From: Corynebacterium sputi DSM 45148
GTDB lineage: Bacteria > Actinomycetota > Actinomycetes > Mycobacteriales > Mycobacteriaceae
DNA length: 64,000 bases
Assembly (NCBI RefSeq): GCF_000427865.1
Contig: NZ_ATYV01000005.1
Location: 62,128-126,127 of the forward strand
Direction of reading: 5' to 3'
The notes under the pieces: generated by a model
The model's input: only the letters and a program-made list of their open reading frames with translations
Told to the model about the DNA's origin: nothing
Databases searched by the model: none
Made by a program: the position numbers and the translations under genes
Shown here: piece by piece, positions 1 to 9,100 of the stretch
Layout of the letters: every line of letters starts with the position of its first letter
Position numbering within the stretch: the stretch's first letter is position 1

Positions 1-1097
1 GCGGCCAATAGAGACTGGCGATTTTCAGTAATACCAACGAGACCGTTAGGAGGGTTCAAAGCGGAGAGGCCAGGAGATAGGGACGGTAATGGGGAATTGG
101 CCGCTACTGCAGGTGCGTTTTGCGGAATTGCTGTGGTTGCAGCCGCAAAGGTAGAGCCTGTCAATCGTGATGTTTGATGGTCTGTCACGTCGAAATGTTC
201 GACATATTGTGCGGATGCGACAAACTCGGAGCGCAGAATCCCAGCATGGTGAGGAGTAGTCAACGACGAAAGTTTTGGAACGACTTCTTGCAGTTGAGTT
301 AGATATCCATTAGTGAGATAATGTTGTGTCTCTGACAGCAAAAACTCCTCGCGTGCGGTGGGATCCTCGATATTTCGGCTGCGGCTGAGGATTTCGCGGA
401 GGTTCGTCGTAGCATTGCTTCGAATGTAAGGCATCGGGCTGAGGGAGTTCGCCATGATGTCAGAAGATTCGGAAACAAGATTAATTCGTTTCGATAGCCC
501 TTCCAGCTGATTTGAAGCCGCCGCGAATGCTTCACCTTCATGCTCTGCTGACAATCGGCTAGCAATAGTATGGATCGTGTCGGAGATAGTGCTCATTGCG
601 TGGGAAGTGCTTTCCCAGAATCTGATAGCCTGTATTATTTCTTCATCGCGCGTTGACTCGAAGAGCCCTAAAAGTTTTTCTGCATCTATTGCTATCTCAT
701 TGGTTAGTGATGCGGCATGAAATGATAAGTTTCCAACTTGAAATTCTGGCCGTGCTGTAAAGTTATGAGCATACTGTATTTCGACGGAAGGATTTAACTT
801 AGGTGCTGAGACTTCGAACCCTCTTTTGATGTTATCTTCTTGGCGTCCTATTGAGTCGGCGATCGCCTTTAAGTTGTTAGTCGACCATTCGATTTCATGG
901 CCAATTGCGTTAACTACTAGTATTGCGCAACCTGTACTTCCTTCGATCGCTGAGGAGTGTTGGTTGGCTAACGATTGTAGGGATGGAACTGGGGAATATG
1001 TCGATAGATGAGGAGTCCGAGGCCCTGATGTAGCAATGTCGTGCGCTAGATTCAGGTCTGCGTAAGCAGCGAGAATCCCAGAGATTGACGTCTTCAT
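1..1097 (-). CDS. Partial large hypothetical protein, possible secreted effector/toxin (C-terminus outside window)
   Basis: Reading the minus strand from the ATG at 1097-1095, the frame stays open for all 365 codons to the window edge, so the gene is truncated by the window. The ATG overlaps the stop of the upstream lipoprotein gene (ATGA), which implies translational coupling. The visible part has a short N-terminal segment, a mostly helical, Ser/Ala/Glu-rich body (residues about 40-310) and then an Ala/Pro/Ser linker (about 325-355). That layout, helical head then low-complexity linker, is common in WXG/PPE/LXG-like type VII secretion substrates and polymorphic toxins, but no signature motif was recognised. 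Codons such as ATA, TTA and AGA and a visibly lower GC than neighbours suggest horizontal acquisition. The reading frame is certain; the function is inference. Confidence 0.75.
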   Translation of the reverse strand, partial: MKTSISGILAAYADLNLAHDIATSGPRTPHLSTYSPVPSLQSLANQHSSAIEGSTGCAILVVNAIGHEIEWSTNNLKAIADSIGRQEDNIKRGFEVSAPKLNPSVEIQYAHNFTARPEFQVGNLSFHAASLTNEIAIDAEKLLGLFESTRDEEIIQAIRFWESTSHAMSTISDTIHTIASRLSAEHEGEAFAAASNQLEGLSKRINLVSESSDIMANSLSPMPYIRSNATTNLREILSRSRNIEDPTAREEFLLSETQHYLTNGYLTQLQEVVPKLSSLTTPHHAGILRSEFVASAQYVEHFDVTDHQTSRLTGSTFAAATTAIPQNAPAVAANSPLPSLSPGLSALNPPNGLVGITENRQSLLA

Positions 1098-1804
1098 TTT
1101 ATTTCACCAGCTATAAATCGTTCGAACCGGAATGAGGCGAGTGTGCATGCTGTCTCGCGGTCCTTTGCGGATGATGAGGGCCCCCATGGTTGTCTTAATC
1201 CTCGAGATCCGTCAGACGTGTCAACCGCCGCTTTACATATTCCCGTCGTTCCTTCTCCTAGTGCAACCACGTAGTATGTAAGGTCCTCGAATTCTTTTAC
1301 ATCTAACTGTCGACCTTGCTTCTGTATGTCCTGGAGCGAAAGAGGTTCAATGGAAAGTGATGGATCAAGGCCGGTGCGTTCCATTAGCGCTACACAAACG
1401 TCGACCTCCGTTAATGCCAGAAGGGCTTGGTTCTCGGGTCGAATTATCTCATAATCTGCATCTTGAAATGTTGATTGTATTTCGATAGGGCAAGGATCGC
1501 CAAGTACAAAGTCATCGGCCGTGTAATTGTAGTAGCCTTCGGAATTTAATCGCGCGTGACCAGGTTGTGGCTCACCGGTTGGGGGCAAGGTTCCAGGTGC
1601 CACCTTGGTACTTCCGATCGGACCGTATTTGTCCGAATCTCCTTCAATGCCCTCTTGGGCATCCCCTGCGACGCTTACGCGATCTCCATTCCCTTCCCCG
1701 AGGCCGTTTAACACAGAATCAACAGGCGCTGAACAACTTGCAATCGCACCTGTCAAAAGAATGGAGATCGCTCCCAAGACGAATTTGGGTCGTCGGACTG
1801 ACAT
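1094..1804 (-). CDS. Secreted lipoprotein, DUF3558-like
   Basis: A 236-residue protein with a classic lipoprotein signal: positive start (SVRRPK), hydrophobic core, and lipobox IASC with the lipidated cysteine at residue 24. A Gly/Asp/Glu-rich linker follows, then a domain with a DPCP motif, spaced cysteines and a C-terminal Cys-containing segment. The pattern resembles actinobacterial DUF3558 lipoproteins, whose function is poorly known; that assignment is tentative. The start is supported by an AAGGGGGC Shine-Dalgarno-like sequence. Its stop overlaps the start of the following large gene, so the two probably act together at the cell surface. Codon use is AT-richer than the core genes to the right. 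Confidence 0.8.
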   Translation of the reverse strand: MSVRRPKFVLGAISILLTGAIASCSAPVDSVLNGLGEGNGDRVSVAGDAQEGIEGDSDKYGPIGSTKVAPGTLPPTGEPQPGHARLNSEGYYNYTADDFVLGDPCPIEIQSTFQDADYEIIRPENQALLALTEVDVCVALMERTGLDPSLSIEPLSLQDIQKQGRQLDVKEFEDLTYYVVALGEGTTGICKAAVDTSDGSRGLRQPWGPSSSAKDRETACTLASFRFERFIAGEIK

Positions 1805-1921
1805 ACCGCCCCCTTGGCTATGTGTATTGCCCTACATGACAACCCGAATCTCTTGGGTCATGAAAATAAGTATCACCGTTCTTGACTGATCGCGCGTCGT
1901 GTGGCGGGCGCTCCCGGCATT

Positions 1922-1969
1922 TGTGGATAACTTTCGAAATGTGGATTGTCGGCAAGCGGTTGTAGATAA
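1922..1969 (+). other. Three DnaA-box-like nonamers in tandem
   Basis: TGTGGATAA at 1922-1930 is a perfect DnaA box (complement TTATCCACA). TGTGGATTG at 1940-1948 and TGTAGATAA at 1961-1969 are near matches in the same orientation. Start-to-start spacing is 18 and 21 bp, about two helical turns each. They lie in the 588-bp gene-free stretch 1805-2392 between the lipoprotein and the RNA helicase. Binding by DnaA is an inference from sequence only. Confidence 0.4.
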
Positions 1970-2050
1970 ATCACCATGTACTCAGGCGTATCGGAGTGAA
2001 CGCTGTTTAGCAGTCAGTTTCCCGGGTCGATGCTCCGCGGCTGGGTGGGT

Positions 2051-2079
2051 TTGCCGGCGAAACGTGTGGGGGTATAAAT
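2051..2079 (+). promoter_or_regulatory. Predicted SigA-type promoter of the RNA helicase gene
   Basis: TTGCCG at 2051-2056 and TATAAAT at 2073-2079 are separated by 16 bp, a good match to a vegetative promoter. The expected transcription start, near 2085, leaves a leader of about 300 nt before the GTG at 2393. It is the best promoter candidate seen in the gene-free stretch 1805-2392. Confidence 0.55.
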
Positions 2080-2325
2080 CGTATCGCTGGCTTACCCCCG
2101 GTTTGCGTCATGAACGTCACATGTTGTCGGGGGTGGCTTTTGAGCTCGACTCGGAGTAACGTTGCCCATCGCTGCTGCGGACATTAGGTCCGCGGAGCCG
2201 CCGATTCGAATGCGGCGAACGCTAGGGGTCTGGATCTCGGTTGGATGTGATCTGCGCCCGCGCACGCTGCCATTGGGACTACAGCGCCGGACGACACGAA
2301 GGACGTCGAGGGGCGTACTACAACA

Positions 2326-2387
2326 CGAAGCCGGGATGCTTCGGAACATAAACGCGGAGCCAGAACCTCCGCTGAAGAGGGTTTTTT
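2326..2387 (+). promoter_or_regulatory. Tandem hairpins plus T6 just upstream of deaD (candidate attenuator)
   Basis: Hairpin 1 pairs CGAAGC (2326-2331) with GCTTCG (2338-2343). Hairpin 2 pairs GCGGAG (2354-2359) with CTCCGC (2367-2372). A T6 run lies at 2382-2387, only 5 nt before the GTG start; the Shine-Dalgarno-like AGAGGG (2376-2381) sits between hairpin 2 and the T run. The geometry could terminate transcription or control ribosome access in the long deaD leader. Hairpin 2 is separated from the T run by about 9 nt, so a simple intrinsic terminator is not certain. Confidence 0.4.
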
Positions 2388-2392
2388 AAAAC

Positions 2393-4705
2393 GTGAATGA
2401 GACTGACGTGGCCAACAACGCCACCGAGATCAACGAGCTGGGTAACAACAACGCTGCTGAGGCAGCTGAAGCGCAGGCAGCGGACACTTCCGCCGAGCGC
2501 ACCGCGGGAGAGCAGACTGATGCCCCGCTGAGCATCGAAGACATCGCCAGCGAGGAAATCGCCGCAATCAAGGCTGAGGATGAGGCCGCTGAGGCTGCTG
2601 AAGAAGCAGTCGAAGAAAAGGCTGAGGCCAAGACCGAAGAGCCGAAGCAGGCTGAAGAGGCCGAGGCAACGAAGACCGAAGAGCCCAAGGCTGAGGTTAA
2701 GGAAGAGAAGAAGGCGGAGCCGACCGGCCCGACCTTCGAGACCCTTGACCTCCCGCAGAAGGTCGTCGACGCAGTGTCCAAGGTTGGATACAAGGAGCCG
2801 TCGCCGATTCAGGCGCAGACGATTCCGCTGCTGATGAGCGGTCAAGACGTCGTTGGTCTGGCACAGACCGGTACCGGTAAGACCGCTGCATTCGGTCTTC
2901 CGATCCTGGCCCGCATCGACCGCGAGGTTCGTCGCCCGCAGGCACTGGTGCTGGCACCGACCCGTGAACTCGCGCTCCAGGTCGCTGAATCCTTCCAGTC
3001 GTTCGCTGACCACCTCGGCGGAATCTCGATTCTGCCGATCTACGGTGGCCAGTCCTACGGCATCCAGCTCGGTGGCCTGCGCCGTGGCGCGCAGATCATC
3101 GTCGGTACCCCGGGCCGTGTCATCGACCACCTCGAGAAGGGCAGCCTGGATATTTCCGACCTGCGCTTCTTGGTGCTGGACGAGGCTGACGAGATGCTGC
3201 AGATGGGCTTCCAGGAGGATGTCGAGCGCATCCTCGCAGATACCCCGGACAACAAGCAGGTTGCACTGTTCTCGGCAACCATGCCGAACGGTATCCGTCG
3301 CCTGTCGAAGCAGTACCTGAACGACCCGGCCGAGGTCACCATCAAGTCGCAGACTCGCACCGCGGAGAACATCCGCCAGCGTTTCCTGATGACCGCGCAC
3401 CGCAACAAGTTCGACGCGCTTACTCGCGTGCTCGAGGTTGAAGAGTTCGACGGCATGATCGTCTTTGTGCGCACCAAGCACGAGACCGAAGAACTCGCCG
3501 AGAAGCTCCGTGGCGCCGGATTCAACTCCGCAGCCATCAACGGTGATATCCCGCAGACCCTGCGTGAGCGCACCGTGGACCAGCTCAAGGATGGCCGTCT
3601 GGACATCCTGGTTGCTACCGATGTTGCTGCACGTGGCCTGGATGTCGAGCGCATCTCCCACGTCGTCAACTTCGATATCCCGAACGACACCGAGTCCTAC
3701 GTCCACCGCATCGGCCGCACCGGCCGTGCAGGACGCTCCGGTGAAGCACTGCTGTTCGTCACCCCGCGTGAAGGCCGCATGCTCCGTTCCATCGAGCGCG
3801 CAACCAAGTCCGAGCTCATCGAGATGAAGCTCCCCACGGTCGATGAGGTTAATGAGGCCCGCAAGGCTAAGTTCGCCGCTTCCATCACCAAGGCTCTCGA
3901 CAACAAGCAGATGGGCATCTTCCGCGATCTGATCCAGAAGTATGCAGACGAGAACGAGGTTGAACTCGTCGATGTCGCTGCTGCTCTGGCAGCCCAGGCA
4001 CAGACCGGCCCCTTCTACATGAAGGAGCAGCCGCGTCGTGAGCGCAATGACCGTCAGGGTGGACGCAACGACCGCAACGACCGTCGTGGCAACGATGAGC
4101 GTCGTTTCCGTGAGGACCGTCAGGGCGGCCGCAACCGCGGCACCAAGCAGAACCGTCAGGCAGAGGCCGTCGACTTCAGCCGCGATGGCATGAAGCAGTA
4201 CCGCATCTCCGTCGGCCGCCGTCAGGGTGTCCGTCCGGGTGCAATCGTTGGTGCTATCGCCAACGAGGGCGGCCTGCAGTCTGCTGACTTCGGTCACATC
4301 GACATCCGCGGTGACTACACCCTGGTGGAGCTGCCGGCGAACATGCCGGGCAAGGTTCGTGAGAACCTCTCCGGTACCCGCATCTCCGGTCAGCTCATCG
4401 ACCTGTCGGACGACACCTCCGCTCCGGAGGGCGCCCGCGAGGACGACCGTTACGAGCGCGGTGGCAACCGTGGCGGCGGACGCGAGTTCCGTGGCGGTAG
4501 CCGTGGCGGCGACCGCGGTGGCAACCGTGGTGGCGGACGCAACTTCCGTGGCGGACGCGGCGGAGACCGTGACCGTGACGGCGATCGCAGCGGACGTGGC
4601 GGATTCAACCGTGACGACCGTGGCGGAGACCGCCGTGGTGGCGGCGGACGTGGCCGCGACGACCGTGGTGGATACCGCGGCAACCGTGGTGGCTGGGACA
4701 ACTAA
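2393..4705 (+). CDS. deaD: DEAD-box ATP-dependent RNA helicase, DeaD/CsdA type
   Basis: A 770-residue RNA helicase, starting at GTG, that should unwind structured RNA in ribosome assembly, mRNA decay or cold adaptation. It has an unusually long Ala/Glu/Lys-rich acidic extension (about residues 1-105), a Q-motif region, AQTGTGKT (157-164), DEAD (263-266), the SAT motif (about 295), a helicase C domain ending in HRIGRTGRAGR, a DbpA-type RNA-binding domain (about 603-680), and an Arg/Gly/Asp tail with RGG-like repeats (about 690-770). The domain order is that of DeaD. Both low-complexity ends are known in actinobacterial homologues and may promote RNA condensation. A long leader precedes it and a strong hairpin terminator follows. 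Confidence 0.95.
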   Translation: MNETDVANNATEINELGNNNAAEAAEAQAADTSAERTAGEQTDAPLSIEDIASEEIAAIKAEDEAAEAAEEAVEEKAEAKTEEPKQAEEAEATKTEEPKAEVKEEKKAEPTGPTFETLDLPQKVVDAVSKVGYKEPSPIQAQTIPLLMSGQDVVGLAQTGTGKTAAFGLPILARIDREVRRPQALVLAPTRELALQVAESFQSFADHLGGISILPIYGGQSYGIQLGGLRRGAQIIVGTPGRVIDHLEKGSLDISDLRFLVLDEADEMLQMGFQEDVERILADTPDNKQVALFSATMPNGIRRLSKQYLNDPAEVTIKSQTRTAENIRQRFLMTAHRNKFDALTRVLEVEEFDGMIVFVRTKHETEELAEKLRGAGFNSAAINGDIPQTLRERTVDQLKDGRLDILVATDVAARGLDVERISHVVNFDIPNDTESYVHRIGRTGRAGRSGEALLFVTPREGRMLRSIERATKSELIEMKLPTVDEVNEARKAKFAASITKALDNKQMGIFRDLIQKYADENEVELVDVAAALAAQAQTGPFYMKEQPRRERNDRQGGRNDRNDRRGNDERRFREDRQGGRNRGTKQNRQAEAVDFSRDGMKQYRISVGRRQGVRPGAIVGAIANEGGLQSADFGHIDIRGDYTLVELPANMPGKVRENLSGTRISGQLIDLSDDTSAPEGAREDDRYERGGNRGGGREFRGGSRGGDRGGNRGGGRNFRGGRGGDRDRDGDRSGRGGFNRDDRGGDRRGGGGRGRDDRGGYRGNRGGWDN

Positions 4706-4720
4706 GCCCGCACACGATTA

Positions 4721-4754
4721 AGCCCGCCAGCCTGACATGGCTGGCGGGCTTTTT
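4721..4754 (+). terminator. Intrinsic terminator after deaD
   Basis: A 12-bp GC-rich stem (AGCCCGCCAGCC paired with GGCTGGCGGGCT) with a TGACAT loop is followed by a short T run, 15 bp after the deaD stop. Confidence 0.85.
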
Positions 4755-4770
4755 CATGCCTTAAGCCACG

Positions 4771-4811
4771 AAAAACGGGCACCCTGCACATAATCTGTGC
4801 CGGGTGCCCGT
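4771..4811 (-). terminator. Intrinsic terminator of the minus-strand membrane-protein gene
   Basis: ACGGGCACCC (4775-4784) pairs with GGGTGCCCGT (4802-4811), with an inner GCACA/TGTGC stem. Read on the minus strand it is followed by TTTTT (4775-4771). It serves the gene that stops at 4824. Confidence 0.8.
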
Positions 4812-4823
4812 TGGGCTGAAAAC

Positions 4824-5312
4824 CTAGATGAAGAACATCAGGATCGCCAGGATGACCCAGAGCAGGGCCCAGATGCCGGAGAACATCGCCAGCTGGCTCT
4901 TGGACTTGTTCCAGTTGAGGCCGGCGGCCTTCTCGACGTCCTTCGGGTCGTTCTCTTCATCATCGTTGATCTGGATGCCCAAGCCAACGATCATGGCGCG
5001 CTGCTTCGGCACGATCACGAAGAGCAGCAGAGCCCAAGCGATGACGGCCAGCAGGATCGAACCGTGGACGATGCCGTTGCGGATGTACAGCGGCATGTCG
5101 GAGAACATCACTGCGACACCGAGGACCGGCACCAGCAGGGAGATCAGACCGTATAGACGGGTAATGCGGAAGAGGGTCTTGGCGGAACCGCGGGAGTCCG
5201 CGTCTCCGTTGTGTGCGGCCAGCGCAACGCGCGGGAACATAGAGGTGGAGACGGTGACGGGGCCGATGAGGAGAATCGCCGCGACGACGTGTGCGATCAG
5301 CACAATATTCAC
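4824..5312 (-). CDS. Small integral membrane protein (four predicted TM segments)
   Basis: A 162-residue protein with hydrophobic segments near residues 2-22, 50-70, 80-102 and 140-160 and a charged cytoplasmic loop (NDDEENDPKD) before the last. It resembles DUF2269-like membrane proteins of actinobacteria; no enzymatic motif is visible. The GTG start at 5312 (VNIVLIAHVV) is chosen over an upstream ATG at 5384 because it has GGAAGG at the right distance and begins directly with the first membrane segment. It is monocistronic: the next minus-strand gene upstream lies 104 bp away. Function unknown. Confidence 0.75.
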   Translation of the reverse strand: MNIVLIAHVVAAILLIGPVTVSTSMFPRVALAAHNGDADSRGSAKTLFRITRLYGLISLLVPVLGVAVMFSDMPLYIRNGIVHGSILLAVIAWALLLFVIVPKQRAMIVGLGIQINDDEENDPKDVEKAAGLNWNKSKSQLAMFSGIWALLWVILAILMFFI

Positions 5313-5416
5313 GTGACTGTGCCTTCCGTTGTGGGTGTGAGGCAGGTGGGCTGTTGGCGACAGATGCCGCCAATCGGTATGCAATCATAACGTAAACTCC
5401 CAGGTCATCCGAATCC

Positions 5417-5968
5417 TCAGCAGGAATCGTGCATGGCTTCCCAGTCACCAACGGACACCGGCAACTGATACTCCAGCGCAACTGCGGCATAGCGAGTGGA
5501 GTAGTCGCAGGCATTGTCTGGAAGCCACTCTGCAGGAGTCAGATCCGACTTTGCGCGGTTGATTCCAGCATCCACCGGAATCAGGTTCACCGGGTCATTG
5601 GCGAACTGAATTCGCTTCCCGACGTCCCATCCATACGCCCCGAAATCCCACGCCGCTGCCAGTGGATAGATGTGATCAATGTCTGTCTCCGACACCTGCA
5701 AGGGATCGCCGGTGTACGGATCTTGTATGGAAACGTCCGCTGCGGTGCATGGTTCATCACCTGGTCCGTACCACTGGGTGAGGATTGCCTCTCGGACCGT
5801 GCAGGCCCCGTCAGAGCCCCAGCCGGAGCCGAAATTATCCCGGGAGTAGCCGGTGACAGTGATCCGTTCGGGAGCTACGGACAACTCAGAGAGCGCTGCC
5901 GGTGGGGAAGTGGCGCAGCCTGCGACAGCGAAGGTCAGGGAGAGAAGAATGAGGGGGAGAAGGCGCAT
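5417..5968 (-). CDS. Secreted HNH-family nuclease lipoprotein (DUF1524-like)
   Basis: A 183-residue protein with a lipoprotein signal peptide and lipobox VAGC (Cys18). The mature part has the hallmarks of secreted HNH endonucleases related to DUF1524/GmrSD C-terminal domains: YSRDNFGSGW near 41-50, the catalytic DIDHIYPL (His99), NDPVNLI (about 124-130), then N137/K140 and TPAEWLP. Cysteines at 56, 74 and 153 could form disulfides, as expected outside the cell. Likely role: extracellular nuclease for DNA scavenging or competition; the substrate is not known. It stands alone, with no immunity-like partner beside it. Confidence 0.85.
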   Translation of the reverse strand: MRLLPLILLSLTFAVAGCATSPPAALSELSVAPERITVTGYSRDNFGSGWGSDGACTVREAILTQWYGPGDEPCTAADVSIQDPYTGDPLQVSETDIDHIYPLAAAWDFGAYGWDVGKRIQFANDPVNLIPVDAGINRAKSDLTPAEWLPDNACDYSTRYAAVALEYQLPVSVGDWEAMHDSC

Positions 5969-6102
5969 GTGGACCTCGGGGCGTCGGGAAGCAGATCTTT
6001 CACTCAGTTAGACGCAACGAGCCGCAGGTTCGGTTCCCGGTTTTTCCACACAAGCATCTTTGTCCACACCAGCGGGCGGGCAAGCGACGATGTCGGAGGC
6101 AG

Positions 6103-9100
6103 GTGGTAGAGAATGAGGTCATGACGACTGAACTGCTCCACGCTCTGTGGCCCACCGGCGAGGGGCTTCTGGTGTGGGTTGAGCGCGTCGACGGACATGT
6201 AGTTCTCAAGGACATAGAGAGAGCACGGGATTCACTGCCGGATGAGATCGTGGATCTCTTGGCGCCGCGGCGGTTCGGAAAACAGCACGAGACGGTCCTG
6301 CAGACTCCCAGCGGAAAGCGGAAGCGGCTGACCCTTCCCACGATCCAGTTGGCGCCCGGTGGGGCAGCGGCTCTTTTGCAGTTGGTCAGCCGCTACGAAT
6401 CGCATCCCGGTATTTCCGCGGAAGTGAAGTTTCTGGCTCGGGTGGTGGCGGGCATTCGGGCGTATGTGAAAGCAGGGCGGGTCCTGCTGGTGACATCCAT
6501 GCGTGGTGATCAGCAGCGGTTCTTGGAATGGCGGCTGTCGGACACCGTGGACGTGGCTGCCTGGCGCGTCGATGTGGCTCGGTCGATTCCCCCAGTGCTT
6601 GCCGCAAACGGCCCCAAGGGTTTTCTGGATGAGTTCATCTCTGATATGACCGAGGCGGTGGTCTCACAGGAATTGGATGAGCACTTCCACTTCAATCCGC
6701 CGACGCACCGGATCATGATCAACCTGGTCGACCACACAGCGTTGCCAGAGTCATCCTCGCGCCTCGGCGCAGCACTGACGAAGTGGCGGCAGTCGATGCC
6801 TGGCCGAGAGCTGGAACTGGTGCTGAAACTCGACGAGCCGCAGTTCGATGACGCTGATCCGGCCGATCTCTGGGAGCTGCTCAGCGATGGGGAAGGGGAA
6901 GTGCCGGAGAACGTCACGAAGGTCGACGCGGTGGAAAAGTCCCTCGATTCGGACCTGCCGGTGTGGCCGTTGACGGCGATGGTTCGAGTTGGGACCAAGC
7001 CGCCGTTGCGGATCACCTCTAAGGCGCTGACCCCGGGGGTGGAGGCACAGCTCAAGCAGGTGCTGGCCGCCGGAGTGAAGGCATTTCCGCAGCTAGCCGA
7101 GGCGCAGTCCGGGCCCGAGGGAGGACTGGACCTCATGCTGTCTGGACACCAGGTGGTGCGATTGCTCACCACTGGTGTGCGGGATCTGGGCAAGGTCGGT
7201 GTGACGGTGCTGCTGCCGCGCGCGTGGACCACGGTGCCGCCGACGGTCCGAGTGCATATTCAAGACTTGGAACCCACTGGCAATGTCACCGGTGCGACCC
7301 CTGGCCGGGTCGGGCTGGATCAGCTGGTGAAGTACAAATGGGAAATCTCCATTGGCGACCGGAAACTCACGTCCTTTGAGATGGAGCAGCTCGCCGAGTC
7401 CGACACTGGACTGATCGCCATGCGTGACCAGTTCGTTCGCGCGGACACCACCGCGATGGCGAAGATCATGCGATTCCTACGAGCGCATTCCTCCACTGCC
7501 TCAGCGCTGGGCGAAGGGGAGACCACCCTCGCGGAACTGAACGGTATTGATGACGAGGTCTCGGAGAAGCTCGACGGTGTCGACGTCAGCGTCGAGGCCA
7601 AAGGTGACCTGGGCACCGTCTTCCGTGGCGTGGTCACTCCGAAACCCGAGCCGATCCCTGAGATCGAAAACCTCCACGCGGAACTTCGGAAGTATCAGCG
7701 CGAAGGCGTCGAATGGCTCAACTGGATGTCCGAGCGAGGCTTTGGCGCCGTGTTGGCCGATGACATGGGTCTGGGAAAGACCGTGCAGGTGTTGGCGTTG
7801 TTGCAGCACGAGAGGAACGTCGGGAAGCGACGTCCTTCTCTCATCGTTGCGCCGACCTCCGTTGCCCAGAACTGGGTGATCGAGGCGGCGAAGTTCACCC
7901 CGGGCTTGACCGTGCTCATGCACCACGGTGCCAAGCGGCTCAAAGGCGATGGATTCGCGGCCGCCGCTAAAAATGCAGATGTGGTGGTCACTACCTACCC
8001 AATGCTTGACCGGGATCTGGCAGATCTGTCCGGCGCCGACTGGGACCACTTGATCCTCGATGAGGCGCAGGCGATCAAAAACCCGAACACCAAGGTCACC
8101 AAGGCTGCACTCGCCCTGCCAGCGCGCCACCGCATCGCGTTGACAGGTACTCCGGTGGAGAACAACCTCGGCGAACTGCGCACCATCATGGACTTCTGTA
8201 ACCGCGGGATGCTCGGCTCTGCCCGGGAGTTCCGCAACCGGTGGGCCGGTCCGATCGAGAAAGAAGAGAACGGAGTTTTCGCAGCGCGCCTGCAACGCCT
8301 CATCGCTCCGTTCATCATGCGTCGAGTCAAGACCGACCGAGACATCATTGCTGATCTGCCAGAGAAGCAGGAAAACATCGAAGCAGTGCCGATGACCGTC
8401 GAGCAGGCCTCGCTGTACCGCACCTACGTCAAGCAAATGATGGAGATGCTCAACCAAGCCAAAGGCATGTCGCGCAAGGCCCTGGTGCTGATGTCACTGA
8501 CCCGCTTGAAGCAGATCTGCAACCACCCAGCGCACTACCTCGGCGACGGATCAGCGGTACTAGATGGTGCCAAGCATCGCTCCGGCAAAGTCGAGCGGAT
8601 GGTGGAATTGCTCGATGACGCCGACGCGAAGGGGGAGAAGACCCTTATCTTTACCCAGTATCGGGAGTTCGGAAGCATCCTCGAGCCGTATCTCGCCGAG
8701 CGCTATGGCCGTCAGGTGCCGTTCCTGCACGGCGGGGTGCCCCGGGCAAAGCGTCAGACGATGGTCGAGGACTTCAATGGAAGCGATCGGAGCAGCATTA
8801 TGATCCTCTCGCTCAAGGCTGGTGGCACCGGACTCAACCTGACCTCCGCGAACCATGTCATCCACGTGGATCGCTGGTGGAACCCGGCGGTGGAGAACCA
8901 AGCCACCGACCGGGCGTACCGCATCGGGCAAGAGAAAGATGTGTCGGTCCATAAGCTCGTCTCACGCGGCACACTGGAAGAGCGAATCGACGAACTCATC
9001 GACGGCAAGGTCCAACTAGCCGGCGCTGTCCTCGGAAAGACCAACGTCACTGAACTGGACGACGACACCCTGCGCCACCTGCTCACCCTGCGCGTCGAAC

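Noticed and set aside
299-565. Minus-strand frame of 88 residues
   Set aside because: It lies inside the large partial gene 1-1097 in another frame and shows no family features.
1899-2389. Short plus-strand frames before the RNA helicase
   Set aside because: Low-complexity Arg-rich translations without ribosome sites, in a stretch better explained as promoter and leader.
2318-4297. 659-residue minus-strand open frame
   Set aside because: A mirror of the GC-rich deaD gene; its product is repetitive Leu/Asp/Val sequence with no domain.
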